Positions 1-8,632 of a DNA stretch of 64,000 nt are shown here, one piece after another. The DNA is from JADGHX01 sp963837755 (GTDB taxonomy: Bacteria; Pseudomonadota; Gammaproteobacteria; Steroidobacterales; Steroidobacteraceae): the NCBI GenBank assembly GCA_963837755.1, contig CAWIOP010000003.1, positions 868,001 through 932,000 on the forward strand, written 5' to 3'. Every line of letters begins with the position of its first letter. The first letter of the stretch is position 1. A model generated the notes under the pieces. It was not told where the DNA came from. It was given only the letters and a program-made list of their open reading frames with translations, and ran no database searches. The translations under genes were made by a program, and so were the position numbers.

Positions 1-766
1 CGACTACGAGCCCCGCGACGTCGTCACGATCTGCCAGGAACCGGCCCGCGTCGACGGGGGTGACGCGATCTGCGCCCACCAGCGTTCCGGCGTGCTGCAC
101 GACATTCGCAGCCTGCAGGGCCTGCATCAGCTCGCCGACCGTGAGGCCGAAGCCCGCGAGCTTCTGCGGGTCGAGCTCGACGCGTACGGTGCTTTGGGGG
201 CTCCCGACCGTGTACACGTTTCGGGTGCCGGGCACGCGCTTGATTTCCGCCTCGATGGAACGCGCCACCTGACCGAGCTCGTGGGAGCCACGCGCGGCGT
301 CCTGAGTCCAGAGGGTCAACGTAACGATGGGCACATCGTCGATGCCCTTGGGCTTCACGAGCGGCTGCAGGATGCCGACATTCGCCGGTCGCCAGTCCTG
401 GTTCGAATAAATGGCGTTGTAGAGACGGACAATCGCTTCGGTGCGCGGCTCGCCCACCTTGAACTGCACGCTGAGCACGGCCACGCCCGGGCGCGACACC
501 GACGCGATGTGCTCTACGCCTGAGATCTCGCCGAGCACTTTCTCCATGGGCGAGGCGACGAGGTTCTCCACCTGTTCGGCGGAGGCGCCGGGGAACGGCA
601 CGAAGATGTTCGCGAACGTGACATCGATCTGCGGCTCCTCCTCCCGCGGCGTCACGAGTACGGAGAAGATGCCCATCAGCAGTGCGGCGAGCGCCAGCAG
701 CGGCGTGAGCTGCTTCCCGAGGAAGCGGCTGGCCAGTCGCCCGCTGAAACCGAGCGGCTCGCTCAC
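1..766 (-). CDS. RND efflux permease, N-terminal part (runs off the window)
   Basis: Inner-membrane proton-driven efflux permease of the RND superfamily; only the first 255 or so residues are inside the window. The visible part starts with a cytoplasmic stretch and a first membrane helix (about residues 20-40), then the periplasmic porter region with the RND-typical PFPGASAEQVE segment. The GTG start at 766 overlaps the stop of the adaptor gene (GTGA), so translation is coupled to it. The PREEEPQI stretch after the first helix recalls the HAE/CzcA-like pumps paired with lipoprotein adaptors. Substrate cannot be told from sequence; the neighbouring sulfur-related genes make a thiol or electrophile export role possible, which is inference. 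Confidence 0.88.
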   Translation of the reverse strand, partial: MSEPLGFSGRLASRFLGKQLTPLLALAALLMGIFSVLVTPREEEPQIDVTFANIFVPFPGASAEQVENLVASPMEKVLGEISGVEHIASVSRPGVAVLSVQFKVGEPRTEAIVRLYNAIYSNQDWRPANVGILQPLVKPKGIDDVPIVTLTLWTQDAARGSHELGQVARSIEAEIKRVPGTRNVYTVGSPQSTVRVELDPQKLAGFGLTVGELMQALQAANVVQHAGTLVGADRVTPVDAGRFLADRDDVAGLVV

Positions 767-1848
767 TTGGATGAGTCCTGAGCCGCGGCAACGGGCTTGA
801 GCTGCTTCATGGCGGCGACCGGATCCAAGGCGACGCGTTCGCCTTCGCGTAAGCCGGCCAGCACCTCGATCTTGTCATTGAATCGATGCCCCGTGCGCAG
901 CTGACGCAATGACGTGCGACCGCTCGCATCGATGACGTAGACCGCCGTGACCTCGCTGCGCTCGACCAGCGCGCCTGCGGGCACGAGCAAGCGATCCGCA
1001 TCGCCGACGACGAAGCCGACCTTGACGAACATGCCGGGGTAGAGATCGGTCGCATTCTCCGGAAGCTCGAGCCGGGCGCGGAAGGTGTTCGATGGCGTTG
1101 CGGCCTCCGGAAATACGGTGAGCTTCGTTGCTTCGACCCGGCGCCCGTTGACGTAGACGGCGGCTTTGCGGATGCGCCGCACCTGCTCCACGATCGACTG
1201 GGGCACGTCTACGGCGACTCGCAGGAACTGCAGCGACAGGCCGCTCATGATGGGCGTGCCAGGAGCGACAGTCTCGCCCACCTGCACGTTGCGCTTCGTG
1301 ACGATGCCCGCGTACGGCGCGCGAATTTCCGTATACGCGACACCTTCCCGCGCGCTTTCGAGCCCGGCGCGTGCCGCCGCCAGCCGTGCCACGGCCGCGT
1401 CGCGATTTGCGGTGGCTTCATCGAGCATCGCCTTCGCGACGACCTTGCGTTCGTACATGTCGGCAATGCGCTGGTAGCGAGTCTGTGCTTCTGCCTCGCG
1501 TGCAGTGGCCTCGCGCAGCGCCGCTTCGGCCTGCAACATGCCGGCCCGCTGCTCGGTGGCGCGCAAGCGCGCGACCACCGCGCCCGCGGGCACGAAGTCG
1601 TTCACATCAAACAGGATAGCGGCGACGCGACCGGAGGTCTGGGCAGCCACGGTTCCCTGATTGACGGCCTCGATGGTGCCATCGAGCTGCCGTTCGAGCG
1701 GCGTGCGCTCGGCTTTGACCACAATGGATTCAAGCGGCGTGGCCTGCGCGGCAGGCGGCGCGCCTGGCCCGCCCCCGCTACAGCCGGCGAGCACCACCAT
1801 TGAAGCGGCGAGGCTCGCCAGCTGCCCGATCCTTGTGGCGAGGCGCAT
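763..1848 (-). CDS. RND periplasmic adaptor (membrane fusion lipoprotein)
   Basis: Adaptor subunit of 361 residues linking the inner-membrane pump encoded next to it to an outer-membrane channel. It begins with a lipoprotein signal whose lipobox ends VLAGC at about residue 23, then a biotinyl/lipoyl-like half (QTSGRVAAI), an alpha-helical hairpin rich in Ala, Glu and Arg (about 95-170), the second lipoyl half (IRAPYAGIVTKRNVQVGE) and a beta-barrel domain. Length and domain order are normal for the HlyD/AcrA-like family. It sits one base after the DUF2892 gene and overlaps the permease gene, so the three form one transcription unit. Confidence 0.92.
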   Translation of the reverse strand: MRLATRIGQLASLAASMVVLAGCSGGGPGAPPAAQATPLESIVVKAERTPLERQLDGTIEAVNQGTVAAQTSGRVAAILFDVNDFVPAGAVVARLRATEQRAGMLQAEAALREATAREAEAQTRYQRIADMYERKVVAKAMLDEATANRDAAVARLAAARAGLESAREGVAYTEIRAPYAGIVTKRNVQVGETVAPGTPIMSGLSLQFLRVAVDVPQSIVEQVRRIRKAAVYVNGRRVEATKLTVFPEAATPSNTFRARLELPENATDLYPGMFVKVGFVVGDADRLLVPAGALVERSEVTAVYVIDASGRTSLRQLRTGHRFNDKIEVLAGLREGERVALDPVAAMKQLKPVAAAQDSSK

Positions 1849-1849
1849 T

Positions 1850-2053
1850 TCAGGTGAACGCCACGCCCGGCGTGAAGCCGAGCTTCTTGAGGATGATTGC
1901 GAGCGGGCAGAACCCCGTGAAAGAGGACTGGAGCAGATTCACGCCGACGAAGCCCGCGAGGAGCAGCCAGTATGGGCTGACGTAGTAACCGAGCACGAGG
2001 CTCAGCAAGATCATGGTGCCCGCGAAGGCGAGCACGATGCGATCGATAGACAT
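1850..2053 (-). CDS. DUF2892 (YgaP-type membrane domain) protein
   Basis: A 67-residue protein with two hydrophobic helices (about 6-25 and 30-45) and the motif GFCPLAIILKKLG, typical of DUF2892, the membrane part of YgaP-like rhodaneses. Proteins of this family are often encoded beside sulfide and persulfide detoxification genes under BigR-type repressors. Here it is the first intact gene of the operon leading into the efflux adaptor and permease, with a broken rhodanese just upstream and a BigR-like regulator facing it. That context supports a sulfur-stress role; the exact function of the small membrane domain is not known. Confidence 0.85.
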   Translation of the reverse strand: MSIDRIVLAFAGTMILLSLVLGYYVSPYWLLLAGFVGVNLLQSSFTGFCPLAIILKKLGFTPGVAFT

Positions 2054-2145
2054 GGTGGCACCTGTTCTGGTCGGTGAACTAACGAGAATTCTTCGGCACG
2101 CGGCATACGCTCACATCCGTAGCCTTGGCGGGCAGCACGGCATTT

Positions 2146-2323
2146 CTACCTAGACACCGGCTTGCCAGTGGCAGGGTCGATGTGGATGACGGGCAGCCCC
2201 GCCGCAGTCCACGCCCCGATTCCACCCGCGAGATGCGCCGCGCGCGGGGCACCGCGCACCGAGGAGCTTTGCGACCTGCTGCGGTGAAAGATCGTCTATG
2301 GCATCTCGATAGGGCTGGTTCAT
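2146..2323 (-). pseudogene. Rhodanese domain gene with its centre deleted
   Basis: The reading frame from an ATG at 2323 gives a rhodanese-like start (DLSPQQVAKLLGAR). About 70 bases further on, in another frame, comes the typical rhodanese end AAHLAGGIGAWTAAGLP, finishing with a stop at 2146. The whole middle, including the active-site Cys loop, is gone, so no sulfurtransferase can be made. A standard single-domain rhodanese is about 100-110 residues; only some 55 codons remain. Position ahead of DUF2892 fits the usual BigR-type sulfide operon. The start region may still act as the operon leader. Confidence 0.75.
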
Positions 2324-2339
2324 TGGAAGGGCCGGAGTG

Positions 2340-2429
2340 TCTGACGTGCGATTAGTATATTAGCGGTTGCTGCATTAGCAAGCCGTGAATTACACTGCGA
2401 GCCGCTTCCTCAAGCTATGGAAAGGTCTG
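2340..2429. promoter_or_regulatory. Divergent promoter/operator region of the BigR-like regulator
   Basis: This gap separates two divergent starts (2323 minus, 2430 plus). It contains the only AT-rich patch here, TTAGTATATTAGC at about 2352-2364, followed by the small inverted repeat TGCT-n5-AGCA. BigR/SqrR proteins bind AT-rich imperfect palindromes in such gaps. The assignment is from position and composition. Confidence 0.4.
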
Positions 2430-2774
2430 ATGGCCGGACGATCGCTCGCTTCAAGCCGCAGTTCGATAAAGCCCATACACGCGGCGCGCGCCATCAAACC
2501 GCACGCCGGCAGGGCGGCGGAACTGCTGAAGGCGCTCGCCAACGAACAGCGGCTGATGATCCTCTGCAACCTGCTGGAAGGCCCGCTGTCGGTCGGCGAG
2601 CTCAATGAGAAGGTGGATCTCAGCCAGTCCGCGCTGTCTCAGCACCTGGCGGTGCTGCGCGAGGCGAATGTCGTTGAGACAACGCGCGAAGCGCAGAGTA
2701 TCCGCTACTCATTGCCCCAGGGCGCCGTCACCCGCATCATTGGAATTCTCTACAGGGAGTTTTGCGGGAGTTGA
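2430..2774 (+). CDS. ArsR-family repressor, BigR/SqrR persulfide-sensor type
   Basis: A 114-residue winged-helix repressor. The recognition region reads SVGELNEKVDLSQSALSQHLAVLREANVV. Two cysteines, C46 (RLMILCNLL) and C112 (YREFCGS), are 66 residues apart, the same spacing as Cys42/Cys108 in BigR, where they form a persulfide-linked bridge that releases DNA. The ATG at 2430 is preferred over an upstream GTG at 2385 because GGAAAGG lies just before it. It is divergent from the rhodanese/DUF2892/RND operon, its most likely target. What is seen: fold motifs and the Cys pair. Inferred: sensing of reactive sulfur species. Confidence 0.85.
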   Translation: MAGRSLASSRSSIKPIHAARAIKPHAGRAAELLKALANEQRLMILCNLLEGPLSVGELNEKVDLSQSALSQHLAVLREANVVETTREAQSIRYSLPQGAVTRIIGILYREFCGS

Positions 2775-3477
2775 GGGCGGCCTTGGCCTGCGCCGTCGAC
2801 GACGTCTCCACCGACGCCGGACTTTGACCCAGACTTGGACCCGGACTTAGGCGATAGCGCTTCGAGAAGCGCCACGGTCGCAGCGCGGCTTGCAGCCGCC
2901 GCTGGCCCGCCGCTTCCCGCTGCCGCTCCGGGCCCGGCCGGCGGCGGTGAGCGCGCGTAGTCGAGTGCGGTTTTGCCGGCGGCGTCGCGCACGGTCGGGT
3001 CTGCGCCGCGATCGAGCATTTGCTTGACGACCCTATCCCACCCCAATTCGGCTGCGGAGAAGAGTGCGGTCTTGCCCTCGTGGTCGCGGCCCTGAACGTA
3101 GGCGACGAGTTTGGCTGTGCGAGTATGGCTGTCGGTGACGCGGGCGTTGATGTTCGCTCCGGCGTCGAGCAGCAGGTCGATGACCTTGATCGCGCGGGCC
3201 TGGATGTCACCTTGCTGGCCGCGGCCGGTGCCGCCGAGCCACGCGCCGGTGTACCAGTCGAGCGCCTCGTTAAGCGATCGGCAAGCTTCTCGGTTGTGAG
3301 TGCAGTCTTCCGTGCAGTCGTGCCCCCAGTCGTCTGCCCAGTTGTCGACCCGGCCGACTGCCGGGAAGGAAGTTGCTGGCAGCCTGCAAGGCCGCCGCCC
3401 AGGAGCGGCACGGATACCACTCCTGCGAGCCCGCTCAAGGACGCCTGCAGGAAGCTTCTGCGGTCAGTCGTCTTCAT
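2750..3477 (-). pseudogene. Tat-exported ankyrin-repeat lipoprotein, frameshifted
   Basis: The N-terminus has a twin-arginine signal (DRRSFLQASLSG) with a lipobox LAGC, so the product was exported folded and lipid-anchored. Near position 3271 the frame shifts by one missing base. The continuation in the next frame reads NEALDWYTGAW and then ankyrin repeats (ALFSAAELGWDRVVKQML, GADPTVRDAAGKTALDYA) to a stop at 2750. The tail has a short SGSKSGSKSG repeat. With the frame restored it would be about 240 residues. The 3' end overlaps the end of the convergent repressor gene. One missing base could also be a sequence error. Confidence 0.75.
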
Positions 3478-3496
3478 GTTTGTTCCGCGCTCGTCT

Positions 3497-4526
3497 TCAG
3501 ACTTCCGTGAGGAGCCCGGTGCTGTTACCAAAACTCGGTTGCCTGATCCCGAGCTTGTCGAGGATCGTCAGGTGCAGATTGGCCAGCGGTGTACGTTCGG
3601 GCAGCACGATGTTCTTGCCGCCGACGTGCTTGCCGTTCGCGCCGCCGACCAGGATCTCCGGCAACGGATAGTTGTCGTGCTGATTGCTGTTGCCCATGTT
3701 CGAGCCATAGAGGAACAGCGAATGGTCGAGGATGCTGCCGTCGCCCTCTTTGGTGTTGGCCAGCTTCTGCAGGAATTCCGCGAACCGTTCCATGTGATAA
3801 CGCTGGATGACGGTCAGCCGGCGAATGCGCTCGCGATCATTGGAGTGGTGGCTCACCGGGTGGAAGGAGTCCGGCACGCCGACATGGTTGTAGGTGCGGT
3901 TGGTGCCTTCGGCGACCATCACGTACGAGGCGATGCGTGTCAGGTCCGCCTGATAGGCGAGCGCAATCAGGTCGAACATGAGCCGGACCCGCTTGTCGAA
4001 GTCCTCGAGCTCACCGACCGGTGCATCCGGTACCTTGACGCCCTTGAGATCCCGCGAGCCCGCCATGGCCACGCGTCGTTCGATCTCGCGAACGGTGTCC
4101 AGATAATCGGCGAGCTTCGCCTGGTCACCCGGGCCGAGCTCTTTGCGCAGCGTCTTCGCACGCTCGTTGATCATGTCCAGGATGCTGGAGTTCTTGCGTA
4201 ACAGCGCGTCGCGTTCGGCCGCCGTGTCGCCTTCACCCATGAGCTGGACGAACACCTTGCGCGGGTTGTATTCCATCGGCAGCGGCGAGTTGGGGCCGGC
4301 ATAGGACGTGGTGGAGGCGTAGTAACAGCCCGCACCTCCGCATGCCGCCACCTGGATGGTGGTTTCCGAGCAGACCTCGAGTGAAGGCAACGCGGTTTTC
4401 TGCCCCAGTTGCTGGGCGATCACCTGGTCGAGCGTGATGGCCATGCTGGCGCTCTTGGCCGCAGTGTCTGGGCGCACGCAGGACAGCCAGGTCGCCGGGT
4501 TGAGCGTGTGAGCTCCGCCGTTGCAT
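3497..4526 (-). pseudogene. DUF1552 secreted protein, 5' end lost
   Basis: The frame runs from a region reading GAHTLNPATWLSC to a normal DUF1552 C-terminus (SNQHDNYPLPEILVGG, LANLHLTILDKLG). DUF1552 proteins are usually about 430-470 residues with a Tat signal; about 340 remain here, and the signal peptide and first hundred residues are missing. The upstream boundary coincides with the broken 3' end of the DUF1592 gene, so one deletion damaged both. Translation could still start at a GTG or ATG inside (for instance at 4477), but the product would lack an export signal. Function of DUF1552 is unknown; it is normally paired with DUF1592 cytochrome-like proteins. Confidence 0.75.
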
Positions 4527-5826
4527 CAATTCGCTCCTTCGCGGCGGCGTCGACGTCGCGCCAGCGTCCCGTCACATCGAAATTCTCCAGCGCAAGCCCG
4601 GGCGGGTCGATCAGCCCATGACAGCCTTTGCACGTGGGGTTCTCGCGGTGGGCCTCGAGCCGGGCGCGCACGGTCGTTGGCTTCTGGCCTTCGTGGATCG
4701 ACAAATCCGTGACCACACCGGGCGGCGGCGGGGTGGGCGGGGTCCCCGCGAGCCGGTCGAGCACGTAGGCGCCACGAAGCACGGGCGAGGTACGGTCGCC
4801 ATAAGAGGTTCGCAGCAACACGGCGCCCTTGCCGAGCAGCCCCCAGCGATTCTCGTTCTTGAGCGTCACCCGCCGGAATTGCGAGCCGAGGACTCCGGGG
4901 ATGTCGTATTGCCGGGCGAGGGACTCGTTGACGAAGGTCCAGTCCGCGTTGATGAGGTCGAGCACACTGCGATTCTCGAGCAGCACGCTCGCCAGGAAGA
5001 GGCGGATCTCGGACTCGAAATTCGCCCGCATCCCGGCATTGAATGACGGGTCCAGGGGCTCGATCTGCTCCAGCTCGTCCAGGTTCAGCCAGGAGAGCGC
5101 GAACTCCTCGACCAGCGACTGGGCGCGCGGATCCTTGAGCATGCGCTCGACCTGGGCTTTCAGGACCGCGGAATCGGCGAGCCATTTCCCGGTGGCAAGT
5201 CCAATGAGCTGCTCGTCGGGGCCCTGGTTCCAGAGAAAGAAGGACAGGCGCGAGGCCAGCTCCAGGTCGTTCAGCGGCCGCGATTGATCGGGCGTCGGGG
5301 ACGTCGAGATGGCGCGGTAGAGAAAGTCGGGGCTCGACAGAACCGCCGTGACCAGCTCGGTCACACCGGAATCGAAACCTCCGGCTTCCGCCCGCCCGGT
5401 CTCATAGAACTTCATCAGCAACTTCACGTCGGCGTCGGTCACGGGACGGCGGAACGCCTGGGTTGCCAGGTGTCGCGTGATTTCCTGCGCGCAAGGCCGC
5501 TCTTTGGTCTCGTTCTTCGGCTGGCAGACGAAAATCTTCGCGCGACTCTCGCTCAGGGAAAGGCCCTGGGGGGAGAACGGCCCCACGACTTGCAATCCAT
5601 CCCGGATGATGGGCATGCCCGAGACCTTTCCACTGCCGGTCGGGTCGTTGCTCATCGCCCAGGACCGTTCGATGAACGTGGCGGTCACGGTGTGTGCGCC
5701 GGCCTTGATCTGTGCCGGGATGCCCGACACCTTGGCGACGAGAGTCTCCCGGCCCTTGGGCCCGTCGCGGTCGGCGCTGGCCAGGTCCATTTCGCGTGCG
5801 GGCGGGGTGAATATCCCCGGCATCAC
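4420..5826 (-). pseudogene. DUF1592/DUF1588 protein, truncated at both ends
   Basis: The 468-codon frame keeps DUF1592 (TELVTAVLSSPDFLYR), DUF1588 (LGKGAVLLRTSYGDRTSPVLRG) and the CKGCH-LIDPPG motif. It lacks the N-terminal cytochrome c-like and DUF1587 domains and the C-terminal DUF1585 domain; full proteins are around 700-850 residues. The last 30 or so residues read out of frame into the DUF1552 gene. The 5' end abuts a repeat also found near 9.5 kb, so the start was lost by a rearrangement at that repeat. Intact relatives are secreted, haem-associated proteins of unknown role. Confidence 0.75.
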
Positions 5827-5835
5827 CGGTGGAGA

Positions 5836-6012
5836 ACGCCGGCTGTCCGGCGCCCACCGGAACGGCTCGCCAGGCGGCGCATCACGAAGGCCTTGGTGAT
5901 GGAGAAGGGCGATCAGTGCGAGAAAGACGAGCGATGTCGTGGCGAGATGTGGCAGACACGCGTCGAAAGGGATGGCCGCTCCGCTGTCTCGAGTCGCCGT
6001 ACGTCTCGCAGG
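5836..6012. repeat. Dispersed repeat D, copy 1
   Basis: This segment is closely matched at 9478-9775, for example GAAAGGGATGGCCGCTCCGC and CGAGCGATGTCGTGGCGAGA in both. Here the two blocks lie together; in the second copy they are separated by about 100 bases of other sequence. It marks the breakpoint at the 5' end of the DUF1592 remnant. Confidence 0.7.
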
Positions 6013-6118
6013 CCCGTGGTTACTTTCGCTGTAGCCGAGGCGCGATCAGCACGTCGTACATCTTCGTCGCCGAAGTTACGAACTGCCGTCCGCGAGTGGG
6101 GGAAATCCGGTGCCCTCG

Positions 6119-6322
6119 TTACTCGGCAGTGCTTGTCAGCGCGGGCTTCTTCTGCGCAACGAATATCAGCCGCGGCTCGCCGCTTGAGCAATCTACGACG
6201 TCGTGTCCCCATGTGAAGAGCCGCGCGTCAGATTCGTCCAACGCCCGATCGAGATCTCGCGCCAGCTCCCTGGACCGTCGTGCGCGAACTCGGCGAATTT
6301 CCCTAAGAAGTGGGTCTTTCAT
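6119..6322 (-). CDS. Small partner protein of a PIN-domain toxin
   Basis: A 67-residue basic protein beginning MKDPLLREIRRVRARRSREL, the kind of short protein encoded directly after PIN-type toxins, where it is thought to serve as the antitoxin. Its start lies 20 bases inside the end of the PIN gene, so the two are translationally linked. It has no DNA-binding motif that I can recognise. The PIN gene upstream has lost its start, so this may now be an orphan. The antitoxin role is inferred from context only. Confidence 0.5.
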   Translation of the reverse strand: MKDPLLREIRRVRARRSRELARDLDRALDESDARLFTWGHDVVDCSSGEPRLIFVAQKKPALTSTAE

Positions 6323-6776
6323 ATTCGTAGGTTCTCATCAGTTGCTCGGGCGTGCAAATCTCAGGACAACGAGCGCCGTTCGTCTCGCACGTTAGTACGA
6401 CGGCATCACGGATTGCTGGGTTGGCGAGGTGCTTGCAGTTCCACGTCAACAAGAGTCGTACCGAGTTAGTGGCCGCGACGGCGATGTGCTCCGCATCCGA
6501 GACAGCGCTCGTCGGCAGTAGCCCTCCGCCGATGAGCTGCTTGGCCAGGCTTCTCGAGTTCGGGTTGAGTCGTAGTGCGGCGATTCCGGAAAGCGCCTGC
6601 AGCCTTTCGTCTGCCGCCTCGACGTCGCCAGCACGGGCTTCGGCAAGCACCAGGTCCGATATGCAGCACGGGTGCTGGTCCCGGTATCGATGCCACCACA
6701 CTCGCGTCAGTCGCTGACGGCGGGCAATCAGAATGGAGCGACTGAGCCTGGCCGTCAGATAGCTGACTACTCCCGT
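6303..6776 (-). pseudogene. PIN-domain (VapC-like) toxin, N-terminus missing
   Basis: From about 6776 the frame reads VVSYLTARLS, ISDLVLAEA, VSDAEHIAVAA, LLLTWNCKHLAN and ends with CTPEQLM, all in the order of a PIN endoribonuclease of the type II toxin-antitoxin class. These proteins start with a short strand carrying the first catalytic acid (usually xYLET); that piece is replaced here by low-complexity DNA with no suitable start codon. The reading frame stays open further upstream but through repeat sequence. Without the first acidic residue the nuclease should be inactive. It is followed by its small partner gene. Confidence 0.7.
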
Positions 6777-6779
6777 GCG

Positions 6780-7275
6780 GGCGCCTGCGGCTCGCGAGGT
6801 GTGTGGGGAATCTCGTGTCATGTCGCGCGTCGGATGTCTGATGTCTGGTGTCTGGCGCGGGATGGCTGTTGTCTCGCGTGACCTGCTCCAGGAAACGTGA
6901 GACTTGTCTTTGGGCGCGCGTTGCTCGACGTGTTCCGGCCGTGCCTCGCGTTCTTCCGCGCGAGACATGAGCCTTGTCCCGCGCGCTTCGACTGATGTCT
7001 GACGTTGCCTGTCGTACGTGCGGCGTTTCAGTCGATGGAAGTTGCGTGATGTCTCGCGAGGTTGCTCTGGGATTTCGTGAGATTGCCCTCATTTTCGCCA
7101 GGGTTGGTCTCCTCGCGCGCGGGGTTGGTCGATGGCGGCGCAAATCTCGTCAATAGGCCGGTGGGGTTGGACGCCAACGGTCGCCAGTGCGGCGGCACCG
7201 CTCCTGAGGATCGCGCCTTCCGCTCGCAGCCGTGAGCGGCGCGACCTGAACCGAATTGAACTAGTCCTGGCTGCA
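6780..7275. repeat. Diverged repeat family, copy A (no gene)
   Basis: Non-coding stretch with short-period motifs (CAGACATC-like units of 7-8 bases on the minus strand) that aligns loosely with 8335-8600 and closely, in its last third, with 10340-10805. Shared anchors include TTCAGTCGATGGAAGTTGC (near 7030) and a GCCAGTGCGGCGGCAC block (7181-7196). I see no convincing gene in it. Confidence 0.55.
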
Positions 7276-7343
7276 CTTGTATTCGGCGTTCATGGGATCT
7301 CGACCCACCGGCCACACAAGCTCGTGCGGCCGGAGTGCTTTCG

Positions 7344-7755
7344 TTATCTGATGATGATCCCATGGGAGCCGGTCTGATCGAGTGTCCTGTGCAGCAGGTG
7401 CGCCCACTCGGGATGCACGGCTTCGTCTCTCACCATCAGAGGCGCAGCGGTCTCATCGGGGATGAACACTGCATCAGGAATGAACCTGTCGAGAGTCGCC
7501 AGATGACCGCCGTGCTATTTCGCTAGCGCGAGCAGGTACCCGTCTGTCGTCTGAGCCGACTTACGCAGCGTAACGAGCGTTGCCGCTGCCAACTCGCACA
7601 AAGCCGAGCTCGGTGATCGGGCAGGTGGCGAACACTACGTGATCTTGCCCACCTGCGGCTACCAGTTGCGTAACCCATCGGTCCACTCGTTGGTAGTGCA
7701 CGTGATTCGTGTACTTCATAGCGAGCAACACATTAACGTCCAGAAGCAACATCAT
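7344..7755 (-). pseudogene. VapC-type PIN toxin, centre deleted and nonsense-mutated
   Basis: The ATG at 7755 opens a clear PIN domain (LLLDVNVLLAMKYTNH, ATCPITELGFVRVGSG). After NARYAA the frame stops; the C-terminal part continues in another frame (SAQTTDGYLLALAK, then a TAG, then HGGHLATLDRF and HPEWAHLLH). About 25 residues are missing between the halves. VapC toxins are around 130-140 residues. The start overlaps the stop of the small upstream gene by ATGA, the usual antitoxin-toxin arrangement. The toxin is dead; its antitoxin gene is also interrupted in this copy. Confidence 0.75.
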
Positions 7756-7994
7756 GGGAAATCCTCGAGCGCTCGGCGGACATCTTCTGACGTCAGCGGA
7801 GGAGCGCCCGGCGCGAAAAGATTCGCCTTCCGCCCAGATCTCGGGTTGATTTAGTAAGGCGATCCCCGCGCAGGTCGGATGATCGGGTACGGGATATCCG
7901 GGTACTCGGGGTCCGGAGGCGGCGTCGTGGTTTGCGCCTCTCGGCCATTCCCTTCGCCCGCATTGACGGTTTCGATTGATTCTTCGTTAGTCAC
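7752..7994 (-). pseudogene. Antitoxin-like gene, copy 1, with a premature stop
   Basis: This is the same 80-codon gene as the intact copy at 9777-10019 (shared PPPDPEYPDIPYPIIRPARG). A tyrosine codon has become TAA at 7851-7853, cutting the product at 47 residues. The start is GTG instead of ATG. Downstream it overlaps the VapC remnant, which identifies the family as a probable antitoxin. The protein is proline- and acid-rich in the middle and has no familiar DNA-binding fold. Confidence 0.65.
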
Positions 7995-8041
7995 GATCTG
8001 CTCCTTGTTGGTGTTGAGAGCCTCCGTGCCCGAGAGGTCTA

Positions 8042-8070
8042 AACTCTAAAACTGTATCGAACACGAGGCA
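8042..8070 (-). promoter_or_regulatory. Sigma-70-like promoter of antitoxin copy 1
   Basis: Minus strand TTGCCT, 17 bases, TAGAGT, about 50 bases upstream of the GTG start. The same hexamers with the same spacing are kept in copy 2 although the spacer differs, which supports function. Confidence 0.55.
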
Positions 8071-8334
8071 ACGCGAAATAAGCTCACAGAAGTACGAAGC
8101 ACGGCACTTCGGAAATCGGTGGCACCTGATCGTTCGCAAGAGATCGTGCCAGGGCCACACGTGTGCGAACGACAGCGCCATGACGCTATCGTCTTCGTTT
8201 GGCAGGAGTCGATACACACGCGAATCTGTTGCAATCGTTTAGAAATGGTCGCGATGCCGCATCGGGCATGAGGGGTTCCGGTGCGGGCGCTTGCGCTTGC
8301 ATGATGCGCAGAGAGGTTTGCGTTCGGCCGCGCC

Positions 8335-8600
8335 TGGGATGTTCGCTGTCTGGCGCTACCTGCTTCAGGTAACGCGCTACTCGTCCTTGGTTGTGCGTTA
8401 CCCGACGTGGTGCGGCCGTTGCTCGCGTGCCCCCGCGCGATACTCGAGTCCGGTGCCGCGCTACGTGTTCACGGTGCGACGTTCCTCGTCTTCTGTACGG
8501 CGCACTTGTCTTCAGTACGACGTTCCAGTCGACGGAAGTTGCAACTTCCCTCGCGTTTTTGCGTCTCGTCCAGGTTGCTTCAGATGCGCGAGAAACGCCG
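8335..8600. repeat. Diverged repeat family, copy B
   Basis: Aligns with copy C at 10370-10590 almost base for base (CTACCTGCTTCAGGTAAC, CGCGCGATACTCGAGTCC, TCAGTCGACGGAAGTTGCAA types of blocks) and loosely with copy A. It lies immediately after the 3' end of the NYN gene. Confidence 0.65.
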
Positions 8601-8632
8601 GATGGGCTTCCGGCGGTTTCTCGGTGGTGAAA

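Larger units (their letters stand above)
7752..8580. repeat. 830-bp duplicated unit, copy 1
   Basis: The antitoxin gene, its promoter and about 550 bases of upstream non-coding DNA recur at 9776-10590 at roughly nine bases in ten (estimated by eye). The non-coding part 7996-8580 includes conserved blocks such as GACGCTATCGTCTTCGTTTG and the start of repeat family copy B. No gene is evident in 8071-8632. Confidence 0.8.

Noticed and set aside
3020..4201. 393-codon plus-strand open frame
   Set aside because: Antisense to the DUF1552 and ankyrin sequences; no family features.
6800..7140. Short-period CAGACATC-like tract as a CRISPR array
   Set aside because: Unit length is 7-8 bases, no constant repeat-spacer alternation and no cas genes in the window.
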